A DNA stretch of 64,000 nt from Salvelinus alpinus (GCF_045679555.1 NC_092109.1:48855685-48919684); one strand, 5' to 3'; positions 54,106 through 64,000 are shown, counted from the stretch's first letter. Numbers and translations: made by a program. Notes: generated by a model not told the origin, from the letters alone.

Positions 54106-56010
54106 ATGCTGCTACCGATAGCCATATACCTGGCCAGCTGTCTGGATCGCCACGACCCCAACCAACCTCTACTCACTGGACCCTTATTGATCACTCGATT
54201 AAGCATGCCTCTCCTTAATGTAAATATGCCTTGTCCATTGCTGTTCTGGTTAGTGTTTATTGGCTTATTTCACTGTAGAGATTCTAGCCCTGCTCTCTAT
54301 ACCATATCCAACCTCTCAGTTCCACCACCCACATATGCGATGACATCACCTGGTTTCAATGATGTTTCTAGAGACAAGATCTCTCTCATCATCACTCAAT
54401 ACCTAGGTTTACCTCCACTGTATTCACATCCTACCATACCTTTGTCTGTACATTATTCCTTTAAACTATTTTATCGCCCCCAGAAACTTCCTTTTACTCT
54501 CTACTCTAGTAGCTCTAGGCGACCAATTCTCATAGCTTTTAGCCGTACCCTTATCCTACTCCTCCTCTGTTCCTCTGGTGATGTAGAGGTGAATCCAGGC
54601 CCTGCAGTACCTGGCTCCACTCCTATTCCCCAGGCGCTCTCTTTTGATGACTTCTGTAACCGTAATAGCCTTGGCTTCATGCATGTTAACATTAGAAGCC
54701 TCCTCCCTAAGTTTGTTTTGTTCACTGCTTTAGCACACTCTGCCAACCCGGATGTCTTAGCCGTGTCTGAATCCTGGCTTAGAAAGACCACCAAAAATTC
54801 AGACATTTTCATCCCCAATTACAAGATTTTCAGACAAGATAGAACGGCCAAAGGGGGCGGTGTTGCAATCTACTGCAAAGACTGCCTGCAGAGTTCTGTT
54901 ATACTATCCAGGTCTGTTCCCAAACAATTTGAACTTCTACTTTTAAAAATCCACCTCTCTAAAAACAAGTCTCTCACCGTTGCCGCCTGCTATAGACCAC
55001 CCTCTGCCCCCAGCTGTGCTCTGGACACTATATGTGAACTGATTGCCCCCCATCTATCTTCAGAGCTCGTGCTGCTAGGCGACCTAAATTTGAACATGCT
55101 CAACACCCCAGCCACCCTACAATCTAAGCTTGATGCCCTCAATCTCACACAAATTATCAATGAACCTACCAGGTACCACCCCAATTCCGTAAACACGGGT
55201 ACCCTCATAGATATCATCCTAACAAACTTGCCCTCCAAATACACCTCTGCTGTTTTCAACCAAGATCTCAGCGATCACTGCCTCATTGCCTGCATCCGTA
55301 ATGGGTCAGCGGTCAAACGACCTCCACTCATCACTGTCAAACGCTCCCTGAAACACTTCAGCGAGCAGGCCTTTCTAATCGACCTGGCCGGGGTATCCTG
55401 GAAGGATATTGATCTCATCCCGTCAGTAGAGGATGCCTGGTCATTTTTTAAAAATGCCTTCCTCACCATCTTGAATAAGCATGCCCCATTCAAGAAATTT
55501 AGAACCAGGAACAGATATAGCCCTTGGTTCTCTCCTGACCTGACTGCCCTTAACCAACAGAAAAACATCCTATGGCGTTCTGCATTAGCATCGAACAGCC
55601 CCCGTGATATGCAACTTTTCAGGGAAGCCAGAAACCAATATACACAGGCAGTTAGAACAGCCAAGGCTAGCTTTTTCAAGCAGAAATTTGCTTCCTGCAA
55701 CACAAATTCAAAAAAGTTCTGGGACACCGTAAAGTCCATGGAGAATAAGAACACCTCCTCCCAGCTTCCAACCACTCTGAAGATAGGAAACACTGTCACC
55801 ACCGACAAATCCACTATAATTGAGAATTTCAATAAGCATTTTTCTACGGCTGGCCATGCTTTCCACCTGGCTACCCCTACCCCGGACAACAGCACTGCCC
55901 TCCCCTCTGCTACTCGCCCAAACCTTCCCCATTTTCTTTCTCCCAAATACAGTCAGCTGATGTTCTTAATGAGCTGCAAAATCTGGACCCTTACAAATCA
56001 GCCGGGCTAG
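54106..56010 (+). CDS. LINE ORF, part 1: leader, 2A-like motif, APE endonuclease
   Basis: The 634-codon frame starts at ATG 54106. Residues 1-157 form a leader with hydrophobic segments (about 45-55 and 146-155). Residues 158-166 read GDVEVNPGP, a full 2A ribosome-skipping motif (DxExNPGP). The APE-type endonuclease follows: N195 (NIRSLLPK), E222 (SESWL), D245, GGGVAIY (250-256), CYRPPS (295-300), GDLN (325-328), TLIDIIL (366-372) and the catalytic SDH (389-391). This set is that of an AP-endonuclease-like nicking domain used in target-primed reverse transcription. After about residue 610 the frame is wrong: the conserved reverse-transcriptase lead-in continues in another frame, and this frame ends in 23 aberrant residues. 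All endonuclease residues look intact, so only the frameshift argues against activity. Confidence 0.88.
   Translation: MLLPIAIYLASCLDRHDPNQPLLTGPLLITRLSMPLLNVNMPCPLLFWLVFIGLFHCRDSSPALYTISNLSVPPPTYAMTSPGFNDVSRDKISLIITQYLGLPPLYSHPTIPLSVHYSFKLFYRPQKLPFTLYSSSSRRPILIAFSRTLILLLLCSSGDVEVNPGPAVPGSTPIPQALSFDDFCNRNSLGFMHVNIRSLLPKFVLFTALAHSANPDVLAVSESWLRKTTKNSDIFIPNYKIFRQDRTAKGGGVAIYCKDCLQSSVILSRSVPKQFELLLLKIHLSKNKSLTVAACYRPPSAPSCALDTICELIAPHLSSELVLLGDLNLNMLNTPATLQSKLDALNLTQIINEPTRYHPNSVNTGTLIDIILTNLPSKYTSAVFNQDLSDHCLIACIRNGSAVKRPPLITVKRSLKHFSEQAFLIDLAGVSWKDIDLIPSVEDAWSFFKNAFLTILNKHAPFKKFRTRNRYSPWFSPDLTALNQQKNILWRSALASNSPRDMQLFREARNQYTQAVRTAKASFFKQKFASCNTNSKKFWDTVKSMENKNTSSQLPTTLKIGNTVTTDKSTIIENFNKHFSTAGHAFHLATPTPDNSTALPSATRPNLPHFLSPKYSQLMFLMSCKIWTLTNQPG
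54577..54603 (+). other. 2A-type translational recoding motif GDVEVNPGP
   Basis: GGT GAT GTA GAG GTG AAT CCA GGC CCT encodes G158 to P166 of the LINE ORF. It matches the 2A consensus D(V/I)ExNPG|P with a hydrophobic run just upstream (LILLLLC). In viruses and some APE-type retrotransposons this makes the ribosome skip the Gly-Pro bond. Here it would separate a 165-residue leader from the endonuclease-RT polypeptide. Confidence 0.8.
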
Positions 56011-57494
56011 ATAATCTGGACCCTTTCTTTCTAAAACTATCTGCTGAAATTGTTGCCACCCCTATTACTAGCCTCTTCAACCTCTCTTTCGTGTCGTCTG
56101 AGATCCCCAAAGATTGGAAAGCAGCTGCGGTTATCCCCCTCTTCAAAGGGGGGGACACCCTTGACCCTAACTGCTACAGACCTATATCTATCCTACCCTG
56201 CCTTTCTAAGGTCTTCGAAAGCCAAGTCAACAAACAGATTACCGACCATTTCGAATCACACCACACCTTCTCCGCTATGCAATCTGGTTTCAGAGCTGGT
56301 CATGGGTGCACCTCAGCCACGCTCAAGGTCATAAACGATATCGTAACCGCCATCGATAGGAAACAATACTGTGCAGCCGTATTCATTGACCTGGCCAAGG
56401 CTTTTGACTCTGTCAATCACCACATCCTCATTGGCAGACTCGACAGCCTTGGCTTCTCTAATGATTGCCTCGCCTGGTTCACCAACTACTTCTCTGATCG
56501 AGTTCAGTGTGTCAAATCGGAGGGTCTGTTGTCCGGGCCTCTGGCAGTCTCTATGGGGGTGCCACAGGGTTCAATTCTTGGACCGACTCTCTTCTCTGTT
56601 TACATCAATGATGTCGCTCTTGCTGCTGGTGATTCTCTGATCCACCTCTACGCAGACGACACTATTCTGTATACTTCTGGCCCTTCTTTTGACACTGTGT
56701 TAACAACCCTTCAGGCGAGCTTCAATGCCATACAACTCTCCTTCCGTGGCCTCCAACTGCTCTTAAATACAAGTAAAACCAAATGCATGCTCTTCAACCG
56801 ATCGCTGCCTGCTCCTGCCCGCCTGTCCAACATCACTACTTTGGACGGCTCTGACTTAGAATATGTGGACCACTACAAATACCTAGGTGTCTGGTTAGAC
56901 TGTAAACTCTCCTTCCAGACCCACATCAAACATCTCCAATCCAAAGTCAAATCTAGAATTGGCTTCCTATTCCGCAACAAAGCATCCTTTACTCATGCTG
57001 CCAAACATACCCTTGTAAAACTGACCATCCTACCAATCCTCGACTTCGGTGATGTCATTTACAAAATAGCCTCCAAAACCCTACTCAATAAATTGGATGC
57101 AGTCTATCACAGTGCCATCCGTTTTGTCACCAAAGCCCCATATACTACCCACCACTGCGACCTGTACACTCTCGTTGGCTGGCCCTCGCTTCATACTCGT
57201 CGCCAAACCCACTGGTTCCAGGTCATCTACAAGACCCTGCTAGGTAAAGTCCCCCCTTATCTCAGCTCGCTGGTCACCATAGCAGCACCTACCTGTAGCA
57301 CGCGCTCCAGCAGGTATATCTCTCTAGTCACCCCCAAAACCAATTCTTCCTTTGGACGCCTCTCCTTCCAGTTCTCTGCTGCCAATGACTGGAAAGAACT
57401 ACAAAAATCTCTGAAACTGGAAACACCTATCTCCCTCACTAGCTTTAAGCACCAGCTGTCAGAGCAGCTCATAGATTACTGCACCTGTACATAA
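55941..57494 (+). CDS. LINE ORF, part 2: reverse transcriptase
   Basis: The frame is open from about 55941, in a different phase from part 1; the first in-frame ATG is 56091 (467 codons), but part 1 homology implies translation arrives from upstream. Counting from 56091, the RT motifs are CYRPISILPCLSK (28-40), FIDLAKAFDSVNH (99-111), GVPQGSILGP (155-164), the catalytic YADD (187-190) and YLGVWLD (thumb-proximal). The C-terminal part, with GWPSLHTRR and FGRLSFQFSAANDW, is typical of the L2/CR1 clade. It ends at TAA 57494. The protein copies element RNA at a nicked target. Nothing catalytic is missing. The break from part 1 lies in the run CATTTTCTTTCTCCC (55929-55943), where loss of one T explains the phase change. 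Confidence 0.88.
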   Translation, partial: SQIQSADVLNELQNLDPYKSAGLDNLDPFFLKLSAEIVATPITSLFNLSFVSSEIPKDWKAAAVIPLFKGGDTLDPNCYRPISILPCLSKVFESQVNKQITDHFESHHTFSAMQSGFRAGHGCTSATLKVINDIVTAIDRKQYCAAVFIDLAKAFDSVNHHILIGRLDSLGFSNDCLAWFTNYFSDRVQCVKSEGLLSGPLAVSMGVPQGSILGPTLFSVYINDVALAAGDSLIHLYADDTILYTSGPSFDTVLTTLQASFNAIQLSFRGLQLLLNTSKTKCMLFNRSLPAPARLSNITTLDGSDLEYVDHYKYLGVWLDCKLSFQTHIKHLQSKVKSRIGFLFRNKASFTHAAKHTLVKLTILPILDFGDVIYKIASKTLLNKLDAVYHSAIRFVTKAPYTTHHCDLYTLVGWPSLHTRRQTHWFQVIYKTLLGKVPPYLSSLVTIAAPTCSTRSSRYISLVTPKTNSSFGRLSFQFSAANDWKELQKSLKLETPISLTSFKHQLSEQLIDYCTCT

Positions 57495-57948
57495 CCCATC
57501 TACAATTTAGCCCAAACAACTACCTCTTTACCTACTGTATTTATTTATTAATTTATTTTGCTCCTTTGCACCCCATTATTTCTGTCTCTACTTTGCACTT
57601 TCTTCCACTGCAAACCAACCATTCCAGTGTTTTTTTAGTTTTTATTTTACTTGCTGTGTTGTACTCACTTCGCCTCCATGGCCTTTTTATATTTTTATTT
57701 ATTTATACATATATTTGTTTGCCTTCACCTCCCTTATCTCACCTCACTTGCTCACATTGTATATAGACTTATTTTTTTTGTTCACTGTATTATTGACTAT
57801 ATGTTTGTTTTACTCCATGTGTAACTATGTGTTGTTGTATGTGTCGAACTGCTTTGCTTTATCTTGGCCAGGTCGCAATTGTAAATGAGAACGTGTTCTC
57901 AATTTGCCTACCTGGTTAAATAAAGGTTAAATAAAATAAATAAATAAA
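57495..57948 (+). other. LINE 3' UTR and tail
   Basis: The 3' UTR is AT-rich and contains the perfect 6-bp-arm hairpin GAGAACGTGTTCTC at 57887-57900, followed by CCTACCTGGTTAAATAAAGG and a TAAA-type tail. In UnaL2-like elements a 3' stem-loop next to a short tandem tail is what the reverse transcriptase recognises. The same job is inferred here. A 66-codon plus-strand frame at 57566-57766 is not considered a gene. Confidence 0.75.
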
Positions 57949-58251
<303 letters not shown>

Positions 58252-58359
58252 TGTGTGTGTCTGTGTGTATCTGTGCGTGTGGTATGCCTGTCCATCTATC
58301 GGTATGTCCTCTATTATACATGAGTGCCATTCTAAACCTGCATTCTGATCTCTGCTTTA

Positions 58360-58638
<279 letters not shown>

Positions 58639-58705
58639 ATGTTGATCAGACTAACTGGGCTGCAATCTATCTCTCTACTGGCCTGGCTGATCACACTAAC
58701 ACACA
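58639..58705 (+). CDS. Exon 1: start codon and signal peptide of an Ig-type cell-surface protein
   Basis: ATG at 58639 opens 22 codons plus one base. The peptide begins MLIRLTGLQSIS and continues into the hydrophobic core LLAWLITLT, giving the n-region and h-region of a classical signal peptide. The exon ends CACACA followed by GTAAGA, a strong 5' splice site, in phase 1. The next exon (59757) accepts phase 1 and completes the split codon as AGT (Ser). The signal peptide then runs directly into a plausible mature N-terminus (SVEIIDPG). Intron 1 would be 58706-59756 (1051 bp). The gene is not identified. Confidence comes from the joint fit of start, hydrophobic core, donor and phase; transcript evidence is absent. 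Confidence 0.68.
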
Positions 58706-58945
58706 GTAAGACCCTGTCCGTATGTCTGTCTAACTGTCTGTTTGTCTGTCTGTCTAACTGTCTGTTTGTCTGTCTGTCTGACAGTATGTATGTCTGTAAG
58801 TCTGCCAAACTGTCTGCCTGACTGCCTGTCTGACTGTCTGTATGTCTGTTTAACTCTCTGTCAGACTGTCTGTATGTCTGTTTAAATGTCTGTCAGACTG
58901 TCTGTATGTCTGTTTAAATGTCTGTCAGACTGTCTGTATTTCTAC
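58706..58945. repeat. Degenerate CTGT/CTAACTGT repeats, start of intron 1
   Basis: TGTCTGTCTAACTG, TGTCTGTTTG and GTCTGTCAGACTGTCTGTAT recur irregularly from about 58716, grading into the pure tetranucleotide tract. The frames reading CLSVCLS across it are not genes. Confidence 0.85.
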
Positions 58946-59754
<809 letters not shown>

Positions 59755-59756
59755 AG

Positions 59757-59930
59757 GTGTGGAGATCATAGATCCAGGCCAGGTGGTGTATGTGGACTCA
59801 GGTCTGGATGGAGTGGTGGGTAAAGCCGTGATCCTGGAGTGTGGATCAACCAGACCTGATGTTTACATCTGGGGGTTCACACAACCTGGAACCAACGCCA
59901 TCAAAGCTGTGGTCTACGACTTTGGAAAAG
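59757..59930 (+). CDS. Exon 2: first half of an Ig-like domain
   Basis: The 174-bp exon is bounded by CAG before 59757 and GTCCCA after 59930. Both junctions are phase 1, the usual phase for Ig-domain exons. The product reads VEIIDPGQVVYVDSG, then GKAVILECGS with the B-strand cysteine, then DVYIWGFTQPG with the C-strand tryptophan, and ends KAVVYDFGKG. The F-strand DxGxYxC half is missing, so the domain must continue in the next exon, which is not seen before the window end. With exon 1 this predicts a secreted or type I membrane adhesion/receptor protein outside the cell. I cannot name the family. The donor after GGAAAAG (GTCCCA) is weak, so the true exon end could differ. The neighbouring frames made of VCVC or FIYIIYLF are repeat artefacts. 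Confidence 0.72.
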
Positions 59931-59937
59931 GTCCCAC

Positions 59938-60680
59938 TTTATTCATCTCTTTATTTATTTATCATTTATCTCTTTATTTATATTATTTATATCTTTATTT
60001 ATCTCTTTATTTATATTATTCATCTCTTTATTTATTTATCATTTATTTCTTTATTTATATTATTCATCTCTTTGTTTATATTATTTATCTCTTTATTTAT
60101 ATTATTAATATTATTCATCTCTTTATTTATATTATTCATCTCTTTATTTATATTATGTATCTCTTTATTTATATTATTTATCTCTTTATTTATATTATTT
60201 ATCTTATTCATCTCTTTATTTATATTATTTATCTATTTATTTATATTATTTACCTTATTCATCTCTCTTTTTTATCTTATTCATCTCTTTTTTATATTAT
60301 TAATCTCTTTTTTATCTCATTCATCTCTTTATGTATCTCATTTATCTTATTCATCTCTTAATTTATATTAATTATCTCTTTATTTATATTATATATCTTA
60401 TTTATCTCTTCATTTATATTATTTATATTATTCATCTCTTTATTTACCTCTTTATTTGTTTCTTTATTAATCTGAGGCTCAATTATGTATCTTATTCATC
60501 CATTTATATATACTATGTATCTTTTTCATCTGTTTCTATATATTGTGTATCTTATTAATCTGTTTATATATAATATGTATCTTACTCATCTGTTTATATG
60601 TCTCTTTTTTTAGATTATCTATCTTCTTCATCTATTTATCTCTTTTTTATATTTATCTTATTCATCACTTTATTTATCTG
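59938..60680. repeat. AT-rich minisatellite, ~21-bp unit CTCTTTATTTATATTATTCAT
   Basis: About 740 bp of imperfect copies, with variants such as TTATTTATCTCTTTA, TATTATGTATCTC and, from about 60480, a CTGTTTATATATA(A/C)TATGTATCTTATTCAT form of about 36 bp. It lies in the inferred intron 2. Long plus-strand frames rich in F, I, Y and L run through it because the units lack stops in some phases; they are not genes. Confidence 0.92.
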
Positions 60681-61210
60681 ATATTAAATCCACACTACAC
60701 CACTTCATAGTACAGCTCTGATATTAAATTCACACTACACCACTTCATAGTACAGCTCTGATATTAAATTCACACTACACCACTTCATAGTACAACTCTG
60801 ATATTAAATTCACACTACACCACTTCATAGTACAGCTCTGATATTAAATTCACACTACACCACTTCATAGTACAGCTCTGATATTAAATTCACACTACAC
60901 CACTTCATAGTACAGCTCTGATATTAAATCCACACTACACAACTTCATAGTACAGCTCTGATATTAAATTCACACTACACCACTTCATAGTACAGCTCTG
61001 ATATTAAATCCACACTACACCACTTCATAGTACAGCTCTGATATTAAATTCACACTACACCACTTCATAGTACAGCTCTGATATTAAATCCACACTACAC
61101 AACTTCATAGTACAGCTCTGATATTAAATTCACACTACACCACTTCATAGTACAGCTCTGATATTAAATCCACACTACACCACTTCATAGTACAGATCTG
61201 ATATTAAATT
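60681..61210. repeat. 40-bp minisatellite, 13 copies plus a 10-bp partial
   Basis: The unit ATATTAAAT(T/C)CACACTACAC continues as CACTTCATAGTACAGCTCTG. Copies start every 40 bp exactly from 60681 to 61161, with no indel, and a partial copy covers 61201-61210. Variants are T/C at position 10, CACTTC versus AACTTC, ACAGCTC versus ACAACTC (one copy) and ACAGATC (last copy). The C+AACTTC form at 60921 and 61081 is 160 bp apart with the same T, C, T pattern between and after, suggesting a four-unit duplication. Confidence 0.97.
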
Positions 61211-61573
61211 AGCAGTTCAAATCAAATCAAATGTTATTTGTCACATGCGTCGAATACAACAGGTGTAGACATTACCGTGAAATGCTTACTTACAAGCCCT
61301 TAACCAACAAAGCAGTTTTAAGAAAAATGCCTAAAAAAAATACGAAATAAAAGTAACAAATAATTATACAGCAACAGTAAAATAACAATAGTGAGGCAAT
61401 ATGCAGGGGGTACCGGTACAGAGTCAATGTGCGGGGGAAACGGTTCGTTGAGGTAATATGTACATGCAGGTAGAGTTATTAAGGCGAGGATGCATCGATA
61501 ATAAACAGAGTAGCAGCGTAAAAGAGAGGGGGTGGGGGGGGGGGGAAAGCAAATAGTCTGGGTAGCCATTTAA

Positions 61574-61978
61574 TTAGATGTACAGGAGGAGTCTTATGGC
61601 TTGGGGGTAGAAGCTGTTTAGAAGCCTCTTGGACCTAGACTTAGCACTCCGGTACCGCTTGCCATGCGGTAGCAGAGAGACCAATATATGACTAGGGTGG
61701 CTGGAGTCTTTGACAATTTTTGGGGTCTTCTTCTGACACCGCCTGGTATAGAGGTCCTGGGTGGCAGGACGCTTGGCCCCAGTGATGTACTGGGTCGTAC
61801 GCACTACCCTCTGTAGTGCCTTGCGGTCAGAGGCCGAGCAGTTGCCGTACCAGGCAGTGATGCAACCAGTCAGGATGCTCTCGATGGTGCAGCTGTAGAA
61901 ATATTTAAGGATCTGAGGCCCCATGCCAAATCTTTTCAGTCTCCTGAAGGGGAATAGATTTTGTCGTGCCCTCTTCAC
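61574..61978 (-). pseudogene. LINE-2 ORF fragment: C-terminal domain after the RT
   Basis: The 134-codon frame contains FGMGPQILKYFYSCTIES, then TGCITAWYG, CSASDRKALQRVVRT, DLYTRRC, DSSHPSH and LLPHGKRYRSAKS, ending near NSFYPQAIRLL. These are the conserved post-RT blocks of CR1/L2/Rex-type LINE proteins, ending normally close to the element's 3' UTR. It is intact as a piece but not in frame with the RT pieces upstream. There is no domain here beyond the RT C-terminus (no RNase H motif seen). Confidence 0.82.
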
Positions 61979-62058
61979 GGCTGTCTTGGTGTGCTTGGCC
62001 CATGTTATTTTGTTGGTGATGTGGACACCAAGGAACTTGAAGCTCTCAACCTGCTACA

Positions 62059-62313
62059 CTACAGCCCCTTCGATGAGAATGGGGGCATGCTCTGTCCTCC
62101 TTTTCCTCTCCTTTGTCTCATCACGTGGAGGGATAGGTTGTTGTCCTGGAACCACACCGCCAGGTCTCTGACCTCCTTCCTATAGGCTGTCTTGTCATTG
62201 TCGGTGATCAGGCCTACCACTGTTGTGTCATCAGCAAACGTAATGATGGTGTTGGAGTCGTGCCTGGCCATGTAGTCATAAGTGAACAGGGAGTACAGGA
62301 CGGGACTGAGCAC
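62059..62313 (-). pseudogene. LINE-2 ORF fragment: RT catalytic core with FADD
   Basis: The 84-codon frame begins at the CVLSPVLYSLFTYD block and contains FADDTTVVGLI, with FADD coded by 62225-62238, and then NNLSLHV, where frame is lost before the expected SKTKE block. The GxPQGxxLSP loop just upstream reads APQRCVLSP, so the usual G is R. FADD in place of YADD is tolerated in this clade as far as I recall, so the tyrosine change alone is not proof of death. Confidence 0.78.
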
Positions 62314-62486
62314 GCACCGCTGAGGGGCCCCCGTGTTGAGGATCAGCGTGGCGGGTTGTTTCCTACCCTTAACATCTGGGGGCGGCCCGTCAGGAAGTCC
62401 AGGATCCAGTTGCAGAGGGAGGTCTTTAGTCCCAGGGTCCTTAGCTTAGTGATACGCTTTGAGGGCACTATGGCATTGAAGGCTGA

Positions 62487-62687
62487 GCTCTAATCAATGA
62501 AGAGCATTCTCACATAGATATTCCTTTTGTCCAGGTGGGAAAGGGCAGTGTGGAGTGCAATAGAGATTGCATCATCTGTGAATCTGTTGGGGTGGTATGC
62601 AAATTGGAGTGGGTCTAGGATTTCTGGGATAATGGTGTTGATGTGAGCCATGACCAGCCTTTCAAAGCACTTCATAGCTACAGACAT
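62487..62687 (-). pseudogene. LINE-2 ORF fragment: RT N-terminal motifs with a nonsense codon
   Basis: The 65-codon frame contains [29 protein letters not shown] and YVRMLFID. It stops at TAG (62492-62490), exactly where the clade has a tyrosine in motif A (FIDYSSAFN); SSAFNAI continues after the stop. A single C-to-G-type change therefore kills this copy. Between 62690 and 63130 the minus strand holds more degraded RT lead-in with shifts and no long frame. Confidence 0.78.
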
Positions 62688-63137
62688 GAGTGCTACTGGG
62701 CGGTAAACATTTAGGCTGAGGCCCCATGCCTTCGCTTCCTTGGGAACAGGGACTATGGTGGTCTGCTTGAAACATAGGTATTACAGACTCGGTCAGGGAG
62801 AGGTTGAAAATGTCACTTACCAGTTGGTCAGCGCATGTCTGGAGTACACGTCCTGGTAATCGGTCTTGTGAATGTTGACCTGTTTAAAGGTCTTAGTCAC
62901 ATCGGTTGAGGAGAACGTGATCACACAGTCATCCGGAACAGCTGATGCTCTCATGCATGTTTCAATGTTACTTGCCTCAAAGCGAGCATAGATGTAATTC
63001 AGCTCGTTTGGTATGCTCGTGTCACTGGACAGCTTGCAGCTGTGCTTCCCTTAGTAGTCTGTAATAGTTTTCAAGTTTTTTTAACGAGCGTCTGAGCAGT
63101 AGTACGATTCGATTTCCTGTATTGACTGTTTGATTTT

Positions 63138-63605
63138 TCATCGGATGGCATAGCGGGATTTCTTATAAGCTTTCAGGTTAGAGTCCCACTCCTTGAAAGT
63201 GGCAGCTCTATCCTTTAGCTCAGTGTGGATGTTGCCTGTAATCCACAGCTTCTGGTTGAGGTATGTACGTACAGTCACTGTGGGGACAACGTCATTGATG
63301 CACTTATTGATGAAGCCAGTGACGGATGTAGTGTACTCCTCAATACCATCGGAAGAATCCCAGAACATATTCCAGTCTGTGCTAGCAAAACAGTCCTGTA
63401 GCTTAGCATATGCTTCAGCTGACCACTTTTTTATTGACCGAGTCACTGGTGATTTCTTCTTTAGTTTTTTCTTGTAAGCAGGAATCTGGAGGATAGAATT
63501 ATGATCAGGTTTGCCAAATGGAGAGCGAGGGATTGCTTTGTACGGGTCTCTGTGTGTGGAATTAATTAAGGGGGGTCTAGAGTTTTTTCCCCTCTGTTTG
63601 TACAT
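63138..63605 (-). pseudogene. LINE-2 ORF fragment: linker between endonuclease and RT
   Basis: The 155-codon frame contains KSPVTRSIKKWSAEAYAKLQ, DCFASTDWNMFWDSS, FINKCINDVVPTVTVRTYLNQK and DRAATFKEWD. This is the region between the SDH end of the endonuclease and the RT fingers in this LINE group. The frame is broken on both sides. Confidence 0.75.
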
Positions 63606-63648
63606 TTAACATGCTGGTAGAAATTAGATAAAAGGGATTTAAGTTACC

Positions 63649-63987
63649 CTGCATTAAAGTCCTCAGCCACTAGGAGGCTGCCTCTGGATGAGCGTTTTCC
63701 TGTTTGCTTATGGCTGTATACAACTCATTTAGTGCGGTCTTACTGGAAGCATCAGTTTGTGGTGGTAAATAGACAGCTACGAAGAATATAGATGAAAACT
63801 CTCTTGGTAGATAGTACGGTCTACAGCTTATCATGAAATACTCTACCTCAGGTGAGCAAAACCTCGAGACTATCGTGCACCAGCTGTTGTTTACAAATAT
63901 ACATAGACCGCCACCACATGTCTTACCAGAGGCTGCTGTTCTATCCTGCCGATACAGTGTGTAACCCGCCAGCTGCATGTTATTCAT
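63649..63987 (-). pseudogene. LINE-2 ORF fragment: APE-type endonuclease
   Basis: The frame from 63987 to 63670 contains YTLYRQDRTA, GGGLCIFVNN and VAVYLPPQTD, typical of the middle of APE endonucleases. Just past its stop, in another frame, AEDFNAG is coded by about 63670-63649, where the catalytic GDFN motif is expected; the glycine is E. The N-terminal asparagine and glutamate motifs lie beyond the window. Confidence 0.75.
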
Positions 63988-64000
63988 GATGTCGTTCAGC

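Larger units (their letters stand above)
53270..57948 (+). mobile_element. L2/CR1-type LINE, near full length
   Basis: A 5' untranslated region is followed by an endonuclease-reverse transcriptase ORF with one frameshift, then a 450-bp 3' UTR ending in GGTTAAATAAAG and a (TAAA)-type tail at 57919-57948. The APE endonuclease, YADD reverse transcriptase, simple-repeat tail and 3' hairpin fit the CR1/L2 superfamily. The 5' end is uncertain: 53270 is chosen because the text from about there (TCTTTTTCCGTATTGTCGTG) reads like the start of a conserved LINE leader. Target duplications were not identified. No separate ORF1 with coiled coil or zinc knuckles is evident; the region before 54106 has no long frame. 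Confidence 0.85.
61217..64000 (-). mobile_element. Second LINE (Jockey/CR1-L2-like), decayed, cut by window edge
   Basis: The minus strand carries, in order from the right edge: an APE-type endonuclease fragment, a linker, reverse-transcriptase motifs and a C-terminal domain, spread over several frames. The 3' end is at 61217-61233, where the plus strand reads CAAATCAAATCAAATG, a (ATTTG)-type tail. The 3' UTR (61217-61570) includes a poly-G run at about 61532-61545 and TGTGACAAATAACATTTGATT-type end text. The 5' part lies beyond 64000. It is inserted antisense to the inferred Ig-type gene and starts 7 bp after the 40-bp minisatellite. It is a different family from the LINE at 53-58 kb: the RT motif is FADD and the tails differ. 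Confidence 0.88.

Noticed and set aside
55275..55946. 223-codon minus-strand frame
   Set aside because: It is the antisense shadow of the LINE endonuclease-RT ORF.
61923..62493. Plus-strand frames of 70-80 codons
   Set aside because: They are antisense to the reverse-transcriptase fragments of the second LINE.

Overview
The window looks like a teleost, most likely salmonid, nuclear genome. Three things suggest this: two CR1/L2-type non-LTR retrotransposons of the kind common in salmonids, a tRNA-derived SINE with a V-SINE-like body, and very long GT/CA, CTGT and minisatellite tracts around a sparsely coding gene. This is from recognition of families, not from a database search. There is no sign of bacterial or organellar DNA.

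Region 1 (1-41908) is satellite DNA. It is a head-to-tail array of a 17-bp monomer, mostly arranged as 34-bp dimers (GAACATTACAGACTGAG + GAACATTACATACTGCT, differing at three positions). The array continues past the left edge of the window. Rare variants used as markers recur at identical spacings, for example 2754, 2380, 3842, 5015 and 8670 bp. The array therefore grew by copying multi-kilobase blocks, not only by monomer slippage.

Region 2 (41909-52331) is a 10.4-kb retrovirus-like LTR element on the minus strand, inserted into the satellite. It has two 669-bp LTRs that I read as identical, a 4-bp target duplication (CATA), a primer-binding site close to tRNA-Arg, and a polypurine tract. 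Inside, only the C-terminal end of integrase and a broken env are recognisable. Most of the interior is AT-rich non-coding DNA with a SINE and a 216-bp tandem repeat. Identical LTRs around a coding-dead interior suggest recent mobilisation in trans.

Region 3 (52332-53270) holds the last 0.55 kb of satellite, whose edge monomers are diverged, then degenerate telomere-like TTAGGG motifs and a three-copy 40-bp repeat. Region 4 (about 53270-57948) is a near-complete L2/CR1-type LINE. Its ORF carries a 2A-type recoding motif ahead of the endonuclease domain and is broken by one apparent single-base frameshift before the reverse transcriptase.

Region 5 (57949-61216) appears to be the 5' part of a host gene on the plus strand. 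A signal-peptide exon (ending 58705) and a half-Ig-domain exon (59757-59930) have matching phase-1 junctions. They sit among (GT)n, (CA)n, (CTGT)n and two minisatellites. Region 6 (61217-64000) is a second, decayed LINE on the minus strand, cut by the window edge and probably lying in the next intron of that gene.
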